A stretch of DNA of 64,000 bases, taken from contig CALUMK010000004.1 in the NCBI GenBank assembly GCA_944321735.1, positions 1 to 64,000 of the forward strand. The letters are read 5' to 3'. The translations under genes were made by a program, and so were the position numbers. Positions 53,619-63,646 of this stretch are shown here, piece after piece. A model generated the notes under the pieces. The model searched no databases. It had not been told where the DNA came from and saw only the letters and a list, made by a program, of their open reading frames with translations. The DNA is from an uncultured Bacteroidales bacterium (GTDB lineage: Bacteria > Bacteroidota > Bacteroidia > Bacteroidales > P3). The stretch's first letter is position 1. Every line of letters starts with the position of its first letter.

Positions 53619-56600
53619 CTAGAAGTCGGTGCTCAGCGAGAAATAGAACACCGGCTTCTTGTGCACGATGCCGTTTTCCACGCCCCAGGCCACGTCCCCC
53701 CGGAGAAAATACCCGAAAAGCTGCATCCGCAAACCTACGCCAAAACCACCCACGAAAGGATTGGCATTCTTGTCCAAGACCACCGTCAGCTTGCCGTCCT
53801 CGATGGTCTGTTTGTAAAAAAGATTATCCTTTGACCAAGGATTCCAACCGCTCCAAGCGCTGCCCACATCGCCAAACAGCACCAATTGCAGATGACGCAA
53901 GAAAGACGATTGCACCGGCTGCGGGGAAATCACTTGCACAAAAGGAATCCGAATCTCGCTGTTAATGACGGCAAACGTATTGCCATTCCGGATATTCTGC
54001 GTAAAACCCCGCATGTTGGTAGCCAAGGTCTGATAAGCATAGTTCTGGTTCGGGTCGGTTTGCACGTCCTGATTGAAACGAGCCCCAATCCAACTGTCCA
54101 CTCCTCCCATGTAATAAACTAACTTCTGCTGCCCGAACGAGGTGGAAAACGCAATCCGGTTCGCCCAAATCATCGTCTTGTACAAACGCCTGTAATCCCG
54201 GAAATCCACCCCCACTACGAACAGGTTCTGAAGATTGTTCAAAACCCCTTGGTAATATTCCGCCCATACCTTGCCCCTTGTCCCGAAATAGATATTCTGG
54301 GTAATAAACCTACTGTGGTCGTACACCCATTCCGCCTTCAAGCCCACCCTCAGCTCATGATAGGTCTCCGTCATCAAGGACGGATAATCTATCGCCTGCT
54401 GTATCGATCGGTCGTATCGGCCGAAAACCGTCCCTCGAATCATAGACACCGGCGTCAAAGGATATTTCATCACATAATGGGCATCATACGTATTTTGCTT
54501 ATAAGGATAGCCCATATCATCGCTGGCATTCAGGTTTACCATGTGCAGTATAATCTGATGCCCCAAACGGCGTTCCAAATACTCGTAACTGAACAGATAC
54601 TCGGTGCTTGAAAAATCCAAGGAGAAACCAAAACCGCCTATAATCCTATGGTTTTCCATCAAATCCGACATCGAAATCTGAGTCAGACCGCTTGTCCCAG
54701 GATTCAGGTAAATAGGCGATTGGCTATTGGTAAACTGTTGATAGAAAGAACTCAAATAATCAAAACTCAATTGTGTGGTAGCCGAATTGATAAAATATTC
54801 CACTTGATACGTATTCTGACGGGGAGGTAGCAAAGGATTCTCTTCCTCCAGACTATCGCCTCCCTCCAACGACTGCATAAACCAAGCCCGGGCTGCCGAA
54901 TCGGACATTGCCACTACATCCGTCGAATCCGAACGGCTCCACATCATCCTGTAGTTATGCCAAGCCTGAGACAAGGGCGCCGACATCGACTTCAAGGACA
55001 CATGAGCCGAAGATGAATCCTGTCCGCCGACAGCCTTTTCCAAAGAACCGTCCGGCACCAAGCCTTGGGAAAACAGCTCCGAATCCCCTGATACCAAATT
55101 TTCCTCATGCCATAAACCAGCCCGTTTCAGCAACCAAATATCGTATTCGGTCAAATGACGAAAATCCTTCGCTTCCGCATTCCTCAGCTGCGGCATCGTC
55201 TGCGCCAAACGCCGCTCCGCCAATTCCCTGGCAACCAAGCTCGTATCAGAGGCTATCGCACGGGCAAGGCTGTCCTGGTACGCCTCACGAGCCAATCTTT
55301 TCTTTTCCCGATCCCACAATTCTTTCTTGAAACGGGACGGACGAACTTTCCGGTCTTTTCCTTGCACAGCATGGTTTTCTATCAAAGCCCGGGACAAATC
55401 CTCTTCTTTTGACAAACCCGAAGCTTCCCTCAAAACCAACTCTCCAGTTCCTACCGATGGCACGACTCGTTCCAAAAGGTCTATTCCCATCCAATACCGC
55501 CCTTTGTCGGTCACTTGCTGCCTTATCTGGGCATATTCCCCCCGTTGAGCCGAAGCATCGAACGAGACCATTCCCGGATCCAAATCGGTTATTACCCCGC
55601 TCTCAAAAGTAGAACGGTAATGTATTGCCGTATCGATATGCGAGATTGTCCTACCCATCTGCCCCAAAGCCATATTCGTCTGCCCGTACTTGTTGCTCGT
55701 GAAAAGCAAACGACCGTCTTCCAAAACCCGAGGAGAACGCAATAATGTCCGCGCATCCTCCTCCGTCATGGCAAACAAAGCCTTTCCTCCCTTTTCCAAA
55801 TCGTAAGCATAAAGATTCCGACCCGGCTTCATCGATGGAGCCACCAAAAACCTCTCGTTTTTCCGAATCGTGTCATCAGGACGATTCGATGTGAAAATCA
55901 AATAATTCGTCCCAGGCACAAAAACCGGGTCGTCATCATCATACAAATCGAAAGTGATTCTCTCCCTGGTTCCAGTCCCCAAACGGAACAGGTAAATGTC
56001 AGGATACCCGTTGCTCGTAGCCGCCAATGCAACCGATCGGCCATTCGGGGAAAATGAAAAACTGCTGACCTTGTCAAAAGCGTCCAAAGGATATGAACGG
56101 GTATGCCGATTAATCCTTCCCCGTTTTGCACGCCCACGCCGATTTTTCTCTATATCATACAGATACAGCACCGTATGCCCTTCGTCTTCACAAATCACCC
56201 CCAAACGTTCTCCGTCCGGATGAAAACACAACAAAGGGAATGAATAATCCGGATTATCATTGATAGCGGCACCTGTCCGATAAATGCAAAAACGCCTCGC
56301 CGGGTTCAAGGTCTGCAAATACACCTTTGCCCGCCCTAACTTATTGCTCACAAAAGCCGCCTCCTCTCCGCCCGGATTCAATACAAAACGGTCGTAAACA
56401 TGATCTACGCGATTTGTCCTTTTCAGAATATGCGTAGCAAGAACCGTATCCCTCTCGGTTTCCATCCCGTAGCGTTCCCAATAATAATTCCGCCACTGTT
56501 TCACCAAATCTTTGTACTTGACCCCAACCGCGATTTCAAAAGTCTTGTTAATCCTCCGCTCACTCGCCACAACCCGCACACAACGCGCTACGGCATCAGG

Positions 56601-57365
56601 GCCATACTTCTCTGCAATGAAATTCCAGAAACTATGACCGGCAAAACTCCCCTCTTCCCCCTCCAAAGCCGAAAAATACTTGTAGCCTCTTTTCCGAATG
56701 GATGCAGCCAGCCGTTCGTCCAGCTCCTCATCCCATGGCCGGCTGAAATACAATGCAAGCCCTCCTGTGAACCAACGAGGCAAATCCATCAGATAGGAAC
56801 TCCTGTATTGCGCCCCTACTTTCGTCCCAGTAATAGCCTGGGATAACAATATTTCAGCAATACCCCGACGTATCTGGCGCTCAAAATCCAGATAATTCCC
56901 TTCAAAATACAAGAAAACCTTGTTGTCCAGAAAACGGGTTATCCCGCCGGGATTGCCATTCGATTCCGAATTTTCATCCAAATACCCGATATTGCTCTGC
57001 TTGAAATCGGAAAGCCTGTTAAAAACAATAAAACGCAAGCCCACTTGACTCTGATATCCTATCAGATTCTCCATCTCGTCCAAGTGGTTCTGCACATAAT
57101 TCGCCGTATATAAGGCCAAATTCCTCCCTTGGGAATTGAAATAGACATCAAAACCGTCAAAACGGTAATAATACCAATAGAACTGATTGTATTGCACCCG
57201 TTTCCTGCCGAAGGTCTGGCTGCTTCCCGTATAGAACTGAGCCGATGCCGAAAAGAAAAAGAGAAAAAAGAAAAGAAATAATCCAAAGACCCTGCTTCTC
57301 GCCCTCGCGTTCCCAAAGCCCCAACTACAGCGTTCTTCCATCGGCAGCATATCGAATACTTTCAT
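53619..57365 (-). CDS. PD40 beta-propeller protein with C-terminal outer-membrane barrel
   Basis: A 1248-residue protein with a signal peptide at about 25-43 (LFLFFFLFFFSASAQ). The N-terminal ~250 residues resemble a peptidase-MA-like domain (FIVFNRLSDFKQ, FLYFEGNYLDFERQIRRGIA, PRWFTGGLALYFSRP), but no HExxH zinc motif is visible. TolB/PD40-type propeller repeats follow (about 310-600: FSFSPNGRSVALAAT, YPDIYLFRLGTGTRERIT, YLIFTSNRPDD). The last ~450 residues are barrel strands (QTLATNMRGFTQNIRNGN, FGDVGSAWSGW, GFGVGLRMQLFGYFLRGDVAW). The final part resembles BamA-family barrels. It should be in the outer membrane with the propeller in the periplasm. The function is unknown; a role in export or envelope assembly is inference. 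Confidence 0.75.
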   Translation of the reverse strand: MKVFDMLPMEERCSWGFGNARARSRVFGLFLFFFLFFFSASAQFYTGSSQTFGRKRVQYNQFYWYYYRFDGFDVYFNSQGRNLALYTANYVQNHLDEMENLIGYQSQVGLRFIVFNRLSDFKQSNIGYLDENSESNGNPGGITRFLDNKVFLYFEGNYLDFERQIRRGIAEILLSQAITGTKVGAQYRSSYLMDLPRWFTGGLALYFSRPWDEELDERLAASIRKRGYKYFSALEGEEGSFAGHSFWNFIAEKYGPDAVARCVRVVASERRINKTFEIAVGVKYKDLVKQWRNYYWERYGMETERDTVLATHILKRTNRVDHVYDRFVLNPGGEEAAFVSNKLGRAKVYLQTLNPARRFCIYRTGAAINDNPDYSFPLLCFHPDGERLGVICEDEGHTVLYLYDIEKNRRGRAKRGRINRHTRSYPLDAFDKVSSFSFSPNGRSVALAATSNGYPDIYLFRLGTGTRERITFDLYDDDDPVFVPGTNYLIFTSNRPDDTIRKNERFLVAPSMKPGRNLYAYDLEKGGKALFAMTEEDARTLLRSPRVLEDGRLLFTSNKYGQTNMALGQMGRTISHIDTAIHYRSTFESGVITDLDPGMVSFDASAQRGEYAQIRQQVTDKGRYWMGIDLLERVVPSVGTGELVLREASGLSKEEDLSRALIENHAVQGKDRKVRPSRFKKELWDREKKRLAREAYQDSLARAIASDTSLVARELAERRLAQTMPQLRNAEAKDFRHLTEYDIWLLKRAGLWHEENLVSGDSELFSQGLVPDGSLEKAVGGQDSSSAHVSLKSMSAPLSQAWHNYRMMWSRSDSTDVVAMSDSAARAWFMQSLEGGDSLEEENPLLPPRQNTYQVEYFINSATTQLSFDYLSSFYQQFTNSQSPIYLNPGTSGLTQISMSDLMENHRIIGGFGFSLDFSSTEYLFSYEYLERRLGHQIILHMVNLNASDDMGYPYKQNTYDAHYVMKYPLTPVSMIRGTVFGRYDRSIQQAIDYPSLMTETYHELRVGLKAEWVYDHSRFITQNIYFGTRGKVWAEYYQGVLNNLQNLFVVGVDFRDYRRLYKTMIWANRIAFSTSFGQQKLVYYMGGVDSWIGARFNQDVQTDPNQNYAYQTLATNMRGFTQNIRNGNTFAVINSEIRIPFVQVISPQPVQSSFLRHLQLVLFGDVGSAWSGWNPWSKDNLFYKQTIEDGKLTVVLDKNANPFVGGFGVGLRMQLFGYFLRGDVAWGVENGIVHKKPVFYFSLSTDF

Positions 57366-57494
57366 TAGGGGCCTGACTACAAACTGTTTAAATTCGCTTT
57401 CAATAAAAACTCAACAACACACCGGCTTCGTCCGCCATTCGCCCGAGCCGCGGCTCAGCCATTAAGCAACACTACCAAAAAGACATGCGAAAAT

Positions 57495-57523
57495 AGCAGA
57501 GGTGCAAAATCCGCACCCCTGCT
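57495..57523 (-). terminator. Hairpin downstream of pckA
   Basis: Minus strand: 11-bp stem AGCAGGGGTGC/GCACCTCTGCT with loop GGATTTT, followed by ATTTTC. The T-run is short, so it may be a weak terminator. Confidence 0.6.
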
Positions 57524-57545
57524 ACACTATTGCCTGTTATCACAA

Positions 57546-59177
57546 TCAAAGTTGGGGGCCGGCAGCCACAAGAGCCTTCCCTTCCTCCGTATCGGTGAAA
57601 GTCTCGAAGTTCTTGATGAACTTGGCACCCAGTTCGCGAGCCGCCTTGTCCCAGTCTTCGGGATTAGCCCAAAGGTTGCGCGGGTTCAAAATCTTGGAAT
57701 CCACGCCGTTCACCGCCTTGGGAATCGACAGGTTGAATACCGGGATGGTCTCGGTTTCGGCCTTGTCGAGCGAACCGTCCAGAATCGCGTTGATGATGGC
57801 GCGGGTGGAGGGGATATCAATACGATGGCCGACCCCGTAAGGTCCGGCAATCCAGCCGGTATTGACCAAATAAGCGGTAGAACCGTGCTGTTCCATCTTC
57901 TTCACCAATTCACGGGCATAAACCGTGGGGTGCAGCAGCAGGAAGGCCGCGCCGAAGCAGGAAGAGAAAGTAGGCGTCGGTTCCTTAATACCACGTTCGG
58001 TACCAGCCACCTTGGCAGTATAACCGCTCAAGAACTGGTACTTGGTCTGTTCAGCGTTCAAACGCGAAACCGGAGGCAGAACCCCGAAAGCATCGGCCGT
58101 CAGGAAAATCACCTTGGAAGGATGACCTCCCTTGGAAACCGGCTTCACAATGTTGTTGATGTGGTAAATAGGATACGAAACACGGGTGTTTTCGGTCTTG
58201 GAGGCATCGTCGAAATCGATTTTTCCGGTCTTGGGGTCGAACACCACGTTTTCCAGAAGGGCGTCGCGCTTGATAGCCCCGTAGATATCGGGTTCGTTTT
58301 CAGCCGACAGATGGATGCACTTGGCATAGCAGCCGCCTTCAAAGTTGAACACGCCTTCATCGTCCCAGCCGTGTTCGTCATCGCCAATCAGCTGACGGTT
58401 CGGGTCGGTGGACAAGGTAGTCTTGCCGGTTCCGGACAGGCCGAAGAAGATAGCCGTGTCGCCATCCTTGCCCATGTTGGCCGAGCAGTGCATCGAAGCC
58501 ATGCCCTTGAGCGGCAGGAAGTAGTTCATCACTGAGAAGAAGCCTTTCTTCATTTCGCCGCCGTACCAGGTACCGCCCACTACGGCACGCTTTTCATCCA
58601 GGTTGAAAGCCACATACACTTCGCTGTTCATGCCTTCGGCCTTGTAGTCGGGATAGGTGGTCTTGCAGGCGTTCAGCATCACGAAGTCGGGCTTGAAGGT
58701 CTTCAGTTCTTCCTCGGTAGGACGGATGAACATGTTCTTGGCAAAATGCGCCTGCCAAGCCACTTCGGTGACGATACGGATGCAGAGGCGGCTGTTGGGG
58801 TTGGCGCCCACATAACCATCCTGCACATACAGTTTCTTGCCAGAAAGTTCCTTGCTGCTGTTGTCGTACAGCTTCTTCCACAAAGCGGGAGTGATAGGCT
58901 TGTTGTCAGAACCTTTGCGGCCTTCCTGCGCCCACCATACATTGCCTTCCGATTCGGGATTGCGGACAATGTACTTGTCTTTGGGCGAACGGCCGGTGAA
59001 GATACCCGTATCCACCGTCATCGCGCCGGTGTCGGTAAGATAAGCGCGGGCATAGCCTTCCAATGTAGGATCGCTTTCATGCTTGAACAACTCTTCATAC
59101 GAAAGGTTGTAAAAAACATCCTTGGTGCCGGTGATACCGTAGCTTTCCAAGTCTTTGAGCACTTGTTGCTTTTCCAT
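57546..59177 (-). CDS. pckA: Phosphoenolpyruvate carboxykinase (ATP)
   Basis: A 543-residue ATP-type PEPCK, interconverting oxaloacetate + ATP and PEP + CO2. In Bacteroidales it often runs in the CO2-fixing direction toward succinate. The active-site blocks are visible: [31 protein letters not shown] with the metal Lys/His, the P-loop [12 protein letters not shown] and [23 protein letters not shown]. The ATG at 59177 gives [12 protein letters not shown] as the family start; the longer open frame upstream is not coding. It is a single gene with a candidate promoter at 59406-59436. Confidence 0.98.
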   Translation of the reverse strand: MEKQQVLKDLESYGITGTKDVFYNLSYEELFKHESDPTLEGYARAYLTDTGAMTVDTGIFTGRSPKDKYIVRNPESEGNVWWAQEGRKGSDNKPITPALWKKLYDNSSKELSGKKLYVQDGYVGANPNSRLCIRIVTEVAWQAHFAKNMFIRPTEEELKTFKPDFVMLNACKTTYPDYKAEGMNSEVYVAFNLDEKRAVVGGTWYGGEMKKGFFSVMNYFLPLKGMASMHCSANMGKDGDTAIFFGLSGTGKTTLSTDPNRQLIGDDEHGWDDEGVFNFEGGCYAKCIHLSAENEPDIYGAIKRDALLENVVFDPKTGKIDFDDASKTENTRVSYPIYHINNIVKPVSKGGHPSKVIFLTADAFGVLPPVSRLNAEQTKYQFLSGYTAKVAGTERGIKEPTPTFSSCFGAAFLLLHPTVYARELVKKMEQHGSTAYLVNTGWIAGPYGVGHRIDIPSTRAIINAILDGSLDKAETETIPVFNLSIPKAVNGVDSKILNPRNLWANPEDWDKAARELGAKFIKNFETFTDTEEGKALVAAGPQL

Positions 59178-59688
59178 TGTATTTGATTTGATTTTGGTTT
59201 CTATCGGTCGATTCCGAAAGCCAGGAAGGCACATCCGCCTCTCGATTCCAAGAAAAACCTGTTGAAAACGGCTGCCATCCGCAGGGACAACGTGCCCGAA
59301 CGACCTCGGCCAATGTTTGATTCCCCGCAAAGGCACAGCCTCGGCTAGCTTCTGGTAGCCCGGAGGAAACGCGCCCGGATGCTGACCGGCCCGGAATGCC
59401 GACGGCAAATGTAAGAAACTGTTCAAACTTCTGCAATTTCACAAGCAAGTTCCTGCCAATCAATGCCCATCTGTTTCTTTGAAGCCAAAGACCTCTCTAT
59501 ACCTGTTCTGAAAATCAAGCCTGCGATAGGCCGAGCGTCAAGACATTTCCCTGCTTGAGCCTGTCCGAGGCGAAGAACCAAGCAGAGCGAGCTCATGAAC
59601 ACCTTGAAAAATTCATCAAACCGTGAATAAAGCTGCAACGCAAGCGAACAATCTACCCAAAGTCTAATGGCAAATTTGGGCTAAACGC
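59178..59688. other. 511-bp intergenic region upstream of pckA
   Basis: It holds the presumed pckA promoter and a ~230-nt leader. A 71-codon open frame on the minus strand (59423-59638) has no family match I recognise and overlaps the promoter, so I do not call it a gene. Confidence 0.6.
59406..59436 (-). promoter_or_regulatory. Candidate pckA promoter
   Basis: Minus strand: TTGC (59436-59433), a 19-base spacer and TACATTTG (59413-59406). The -7 box fits TAnnTTTG; the -33 box is TTGC instead of TTTG. Confidence 0.6.
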
Positions 59689-60594
59689 TCAGAACTTGAA
59701 CTTGATGCCAAAGTTCAAACCGTGGCTGCCGAAAGGAATCCAATCCCGCCCCGTGTAACGGATTTTCCGGATACTGGATTCAGGAGCCTCCGTCTTGCCA
59801 GTGACTCGGCTCAATCCAAGGTTGCCCCAAGAGACTTCCTCCATACGATATACGCTGAACTGCCATTCCACCATCAGGCTCACCAACGGACTCAGATGGA
59901 TGTCCATCCCCAAAGCCCCCACAAAGCCTAATTTGAAAAACTTGTCTGCGCCGGTGTAATACTCCTCGTATTCATGGGCAATCGACGACCAATGCTCGCT
60001 CACATGCCGGTTCGCATCCGGACTGACCACATTAATCACCTTAACCGATTGCTCATATTTCAATCTACCTGCCACAAAACCCAATCCGGCTTTGACATAC
60101 GGGTCAACCCGCTTAAATCCCGGCCTGATGACCATTTGCACCGAACCGAATCCTACATTTCCGCTGATTGTCCGCCCTTCTTCATAAGAATGTTCATAGC
60201 GGATTTCCCCGGGCATGCTCAAGCTGTCAAGCGGCTTGTCCACACCCGCATAACCGCCGCCATTGTTCGTACAAACATAAGCCATATACCCGCCGCCCAC
60301 TTCCAAGCCCAAGTACCGATTGAAATTATACCCGAAATCCAAACCAACCCGCAAACCTTCAGTCATCGAATACGTCCTATCGAGATAAGCTTCCGACCCT
60401 ACCGGATCGCGATTCATCTTCACCGCGCCCAACCGCCATCCATAGCCCGCATAGGCATCCACGTAGAAACGCTTGAACGGGAATTCCGGCACAGGCTTCT
60501 TCTCTCTCTTCTTGCCCGGCCTCTCCGCCGCCTCCGAACCCAATCCTAATCCGCAGAACAACAAGATAGCTACAAAATATCGTATCGCTTTCAT
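59689..60594 (-). CDS. Outer-membrane beta-barrel protein (tandem paralogue A)
   Basis: A 301-residue exported protein. The signal peptide MKAIRYFVAILLFCGLGLGS and the following EAAERPGKKREKKPVPEF are almost the same as in the next gene upstream. The body has alternating strands with aromatic girdles (FYVDAYAGYGWRLG, GLRVGLDFGYNFNRYLGLEV, DPYVKAGLGFVAGRLKYE) and a terminal Phe (GLNFGIKFKF), the OMP-type C-terminal signal. It is probably an 8- to 12-strand barrel of the OMP_b-brl group. Its function is unknown. The ATG at 60594 is the family start. Confidence 0.8.
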   Translation of the reverse strand: MKAIRYFVAILLFCGLGLGSEAAERPGKKREKKPVPEFPFKRFYVDAYAGYGWRLGAVKMNRDPVGSEAYLDRTYSMTEGLRVGLDFGYNFNRYLGLEVGGGYMAYVCTNNGGGYAGVDKPLDSLSMPGEIRYEHSYEEGRTISGNVGFGSVQMVIRPGFKRVDPYVKAGLGFVAGRLKYEQSVKVINVVSPDANRHVSEHWSSIAHEYEEYYTGADKFFKLGFVGALGMDIHLSPLVSLMVEWQFSVYRMEEVSWGNLGLSRVTGKTEAPESSIRKIRYTGRDWIPFGSHGLNFGIKFKF

Positions 60595-60737
60595 CAATCC
60601 TCCTTTTTCAATAACAATATTTCTAAATTTCACAATTTTCCCAACCTGACCTAACACCGCTTCCAAGCTTCCCTTTTGAAAATGCATCAACAACCTTAGC
60701 ATGAAGGCGGGGTTGGCAATGGGAGTATGGCAAGCTC

Positions 60738-61601
60738 TCAGAACTTGAACTTGATGCCAAAGTTCAAACCGTGGCTGTTGCCGAACACGTCCTCGTCCCC
60801 TGCAAAAATATCAGCTTCCAACTTGCCCTCTTCCCGAAACTTGCCTTCCCGCCAATTGAAACAGGATGTGGAATACATGCCGGCCTGCCATTCCAAAAAG
60901 AATGTCAGCATGGGGCTTATATAGAAATCAACGCCTAAAGCCCCCACGAATCCTAGCATGAAAAAATTTTTAGCACTTCTATATTCAGAATAATACAACA
61001 TGTTTTCATCAAGCATTGCCTCATCAATGTTATCATATAGGGACAAGGATGCCCTATGTTTCAATCGCCCAAAAATCGTTCCTATACCCACTTTCGCATA
61101 AGGATTGACACGGACAAAACCCGGACTGACCTTCATCTGAACCGACAAATACCCTCGCTGCGCATCCAATCCCAAACCTGTGACATACACAGATGCTAGC
61201 CCGTCGTTATCGCCTGGAATTCCAATCCCCCCACCCCTAGAGGCAGAGACAATTTCCACAGGAAATGCCATATATCCTCCATCCAGTTCCAATCCGACAT
61301 ACCGATTGAAATTAATCCCAAAGTTCACTCCTACGCGCAGCCCCTTTCCTACATTAGCACAATCCAATGGATTAAACATTTGAATCACAATACGATATCC
61401 ATTATTCATCAAACCATGTATCTCTTTGGTGCCCAAACGGAAGGCATACCCCACGGATATATCCGCATAGAATCTCTTGAATTCGTACTCCGGCACGGGC
61501 TTCTTCTCTTTCTTCTCCTTGCCCGGCCTCTCCGCCGCCTCCAAACCCAATCCTAATCCGCAGAACAACAAGATGCCTACAAAATATCGTATCGCTTTCA
61601 T
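60738..61601 (-). CDS. Outer-membrane beta-barrel protein (tandem paralogue B)
   Basis: A 287-residue paralogue of the downstream gene. Signal peptide, RPGKEKKEKKPVPEYEF segment, GLRVGVNFGINFNRYVGLEL strands and the C-terminus GNSHGLNFGIKFKF are shared, while the surface loops differ. It arose by tandem duplication. The upstream gene is the C10 protease on the same strand, after 66 bp and a terminator. Confidence 0.8.
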   Translation of the reverse strand: MKAIRYFVGILLFCGLGLGLEAAERPGKEKKEKKPVPEYEFKRFYADISVGYAFRLGTKEIHGLMNNGYRIVIQMFNPLDCANVGKGLRVGVNFGINFNRYVGLELDGGYMAFPVEIVSASRGGGIGIPGDNDGLASVYVTGLGLDAQRGYLSVQMKVSPGFVRVNPYAKVGIGTIFGRLKHRASLSLYDNIDEAMLDENMLYYSEYRSAKNFFMLGFVGALGVDFYISPMLTFFLEWQAGMYSTSCFNWREGKFREEGKLEADIFAGDEDVFGNSHGLNFGIKFKF

Positions 61602-61618
61602 GAATCCTCCTTTTCCTT

Positions 61619-61660
61619 AAAAAAGCCCATGAAGGACATTCATGTTGTCCTCCATAGGCT
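61619..61660 (-). terminator. Terminator downstream of the C10 protease gene
   Basis: Minus strand: stem AGCCTATGGAGGACA paired with TGTCCTTCATGGGCT (two G-T/T-G type mismatches), loop ACATGAA, followed by six T. It is 7 bp after the stop codon. Confidence 0.8.
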
Positions 61661-61667
61661 CACTATT

Positions 61668-63002
61668 CTATTTAACAATCAGTTTCTTGGTCACACTGTA
61701 ACCTTCCCACACCACACGCACCAAATACATGCCCGATGGTAAATTACTTAATGGCACAATTCCATAACTATAGGAGAATTGGGTCTGATACCACAGCCCG
61801 CCGTTCATCCCATAGACAAAAATCTCCTTGGCCTCCGGCCCGCAAGCTTCCGGCATCATCGAGATTTGCACTTCCTCGGTAGCCGGATTGGGACTCAGAT
61901 GGAACAAATCGGAATATTCATCGGTATAGGGTTCTTCATTCTGCATATCCTGCAAATCACTTTCCGTATCCGTTTCCTCCGGAGCATTCTTGGCTTGCTT
62001 CTGTTGCGCCGCCAATTCCTTGTCATAACAGGCCAAGGTCAACGTGGCTCCACCGGACACCTCGAACGGGCCGTCGATGGTCAAGGTCTGCGTAAAGGCA
62101 ATCTTGGACTGGGAATTGCCCCTCAAGGTAATATTGCCGAGCATGGCATTGCGGCAGAAGGCTCGCAGTTCCTCGTCATCCCCTTTGGCAATGTTGCGGA
62201 GTTCCGAATCGGTGGTGACATTCCAATCCGGGTAGATGTTACGGACTATCATGTTGTTTTTCCGGAAATCATGCTCCGTGTCGCCGACTTTCGGGGTCAA
62301 ATCACGTAATTCATAGAAAGCATCCCCCCTGCCTCTCCATCCCCAATTACAATAAAACTTGTCTTCTGTATCATATCCAGACACCACCCAGAAATGCTTG
62401 TCCGTACACAAATCGCATTTGTCGCCCCGATACAGAACCGGCCAGCCGTTATCCAACTGCGACTTTATCAGATCCGGCCACCATTCTCCCTCATCCCTGT
62501 CCCCACGTCTCCGTTTGTTCGATTGAGGAAAATGCATATTCCGCATCCCTTCTTCCACCTTGTTGGTAGTCGTCCATGAACCAGTGCAACAATATACTAC
62601 GCCTGCCGCATCACCACAAGCCTTTAACAAATGTGCAATATTATTCTCTTCCTGTACCGTTGAACTATTTTCCAGATAGGCAGGCATCTTTTCCCAATCA
62701 TACTGGGGTGGAAATTTCCAGTACCACATCAGCTGCCCCATTGCCACCGAGGCACAACCTATAGGTTTACGATTTGTAATGGTATCGCATTCATCTCTTG
62801 AACCAAAACACCCCGTAACAAAATCATTTCTTCCCGGAGCGAACTTATTATATTTTGGACTTGTTTTCTGTAAATTAATCGCTCCCTGCCCCCACTGCAC
62901 TTTCCCTCCTCTTGAGTCATCCGTCAGCAAATCATCCACCACCGCAGCCTTCTTGGCAACCAACGATTTCAAATTCACGGAGAGAATCCTTGTCTTTTTC
63001 AT
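61668..63002 (-). CDS. C10 family cysteine protease (streptopain-like) with T9SS sorting domain
   Basis: A 444-residue protein. The catalytic Cys is in PIGCASVAMGQLMWYW and the His in KHFWVVSGYD, followed by CNWGWRGRGDAFYEL, as in streptopain/interpain. Residues about 365-444 are a type A T9SS sorting domain (LFHLSPNPATEEVQISM, then SGMYLVRVVWEGYSVTKKLIVK split over the end), which directs secretion and surface attachment. Unexpectedly no signal peptide or long propeptide is seen at the N-terminus (MKKTRILSVNLKSLVAKKAA), and a stop lies just upstream in frame. The start may be misread, or the protein may be a decayed copy. Families of this type are virulence or self-processing proteases. Confidence 0.87.
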   Translation of the reverse strand: MKKTRILSVNLKSLVAKKAAVVDDLLTDDSRGGKVQWGQGAINLQKTSPKYNKFAPGRNDFVTGCFGSRDECDTITNRKPIGCASVAMGQLMWYWKFPPQYDWEKMPAYLENSSTVQEENNIAHLLKACGDAAGVVYCCTGSWTTTNKVEEGMRNMHFPQSNKRRRGDRDEGEWWPDLIKSQLDNGWPVLYRGDKCDLCTDKHFWVVSGYDTEDKFYCNWGWRGRGDAFYELRDLTPKVGDTEHDFRKNNMIVRNIYPDWNVTTDSELRNIAKGDDEELRAFCRNAMLGNITLRGNSQSKIAFTQTLTIDGPFEVSGGATLTLACYDKELAAQQKQAKNAPEETDTESDLQDMQNEEPYTDEYSDLFHLSPNPATEEVQISMMPEACGPEAKEIFVYGMNGGLWYQTQFSYSYGIVPLSNLPSGMYLVRVVWEGYSVTKKLIVK

Positions 63003-63105
63003 TTTCCTGTAATTTTTCTTATCAATAATTGAATTTTTATTAATGTTTCATGAAACGTCCTATCCCTATAACCTGCCTTCACTGCCGCCTCCTCATACCC
63101 TGCTG

Positions 63106-63136
63106 CAAAGTTACCCGGCCGCAAGCATGCCTGCAA
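63106..63136 (-). promoter_or_regulatory. Candidate promoter of the C10 protease gene
   Basis: Minus strand: TTGC (63136-63133), a 19-base spacer and TAACTTTG (63113-63106), matching the -7 consensus exactly. The leader would be about 100 nt. Confidence 0.6.
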
Positions 63137-63532
63137 TACCTATTCATCGGTATTTTCCCATGCTTGCCTCCCCCTGCAAAGGTATCTTTCCCATGCTTGC
63201 AACAGCATGAACCCCCTCCTAAGCTTTCATGAAGTTCATGCCGTTTCCACCCACGAAACAGGCATCGGCATCGACAAACCCCCTAAAGGCAAATTTATGA
63301 AAAAAACACCCCCAACCCAAACCAGACAGTCACTTCAACCACATTTCAGCCAAAGACATCTTTGCAATCAATAAAAAAACATCGCATTAGAAGCACCCGT
63401 TCTTTCTGAAAAAACATTTACCCTTGCCAACGACACATCCAAGGCTTCGAACCCAAAACCAGCCACAAAGAAGCACAGCCATAGCCTCGAACAAAAACCT
63501 TGAAAACAACTCTGACCCCAAAGCCCCTGATA

Positions 63533-63577
63533 CAAAAAAAAGCGACTCTGCCAGAACATATTCTAACAGGGTCGCTT
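63533..63577 (-). terminator. Rho-independent terminator of the YitT-family gene
   Basis: Minus strand: stem AGCGACCCTG paired with CAGAGTCGCT (one mismatch), a 16-base loop and then about eight T. It lies about 70 bp after the gene's stop. Confidence 0.85.
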
Positions 63578-63646
63578 CGCATAGAAGTATCCTATAAATC
63601 AGGCAATATGCCTCTCAAGCCCCTTCATTATAAAACTACCGGAACT

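Larger units (their letters stand above)
63003..63646. other. 644-bp intergenic region with promoter and terminator
   Basis: No gene is supported. It contains the candidate promoter of the C10 protease, a second -7-like box (TACCTTTG, minus strand, 63177-63184) and the terminator of the YitT-family gene. Short repeats of CCCATGCTTGC occur at about 63157 and 63190. Confidence 0.65.

Noticed and set aside
59423-59638. 71-codon open frame on the minus strand upstream of pckA
   Set aside because: No recognisable family, no ribosome site, and it overlaps the pckA promoter region.
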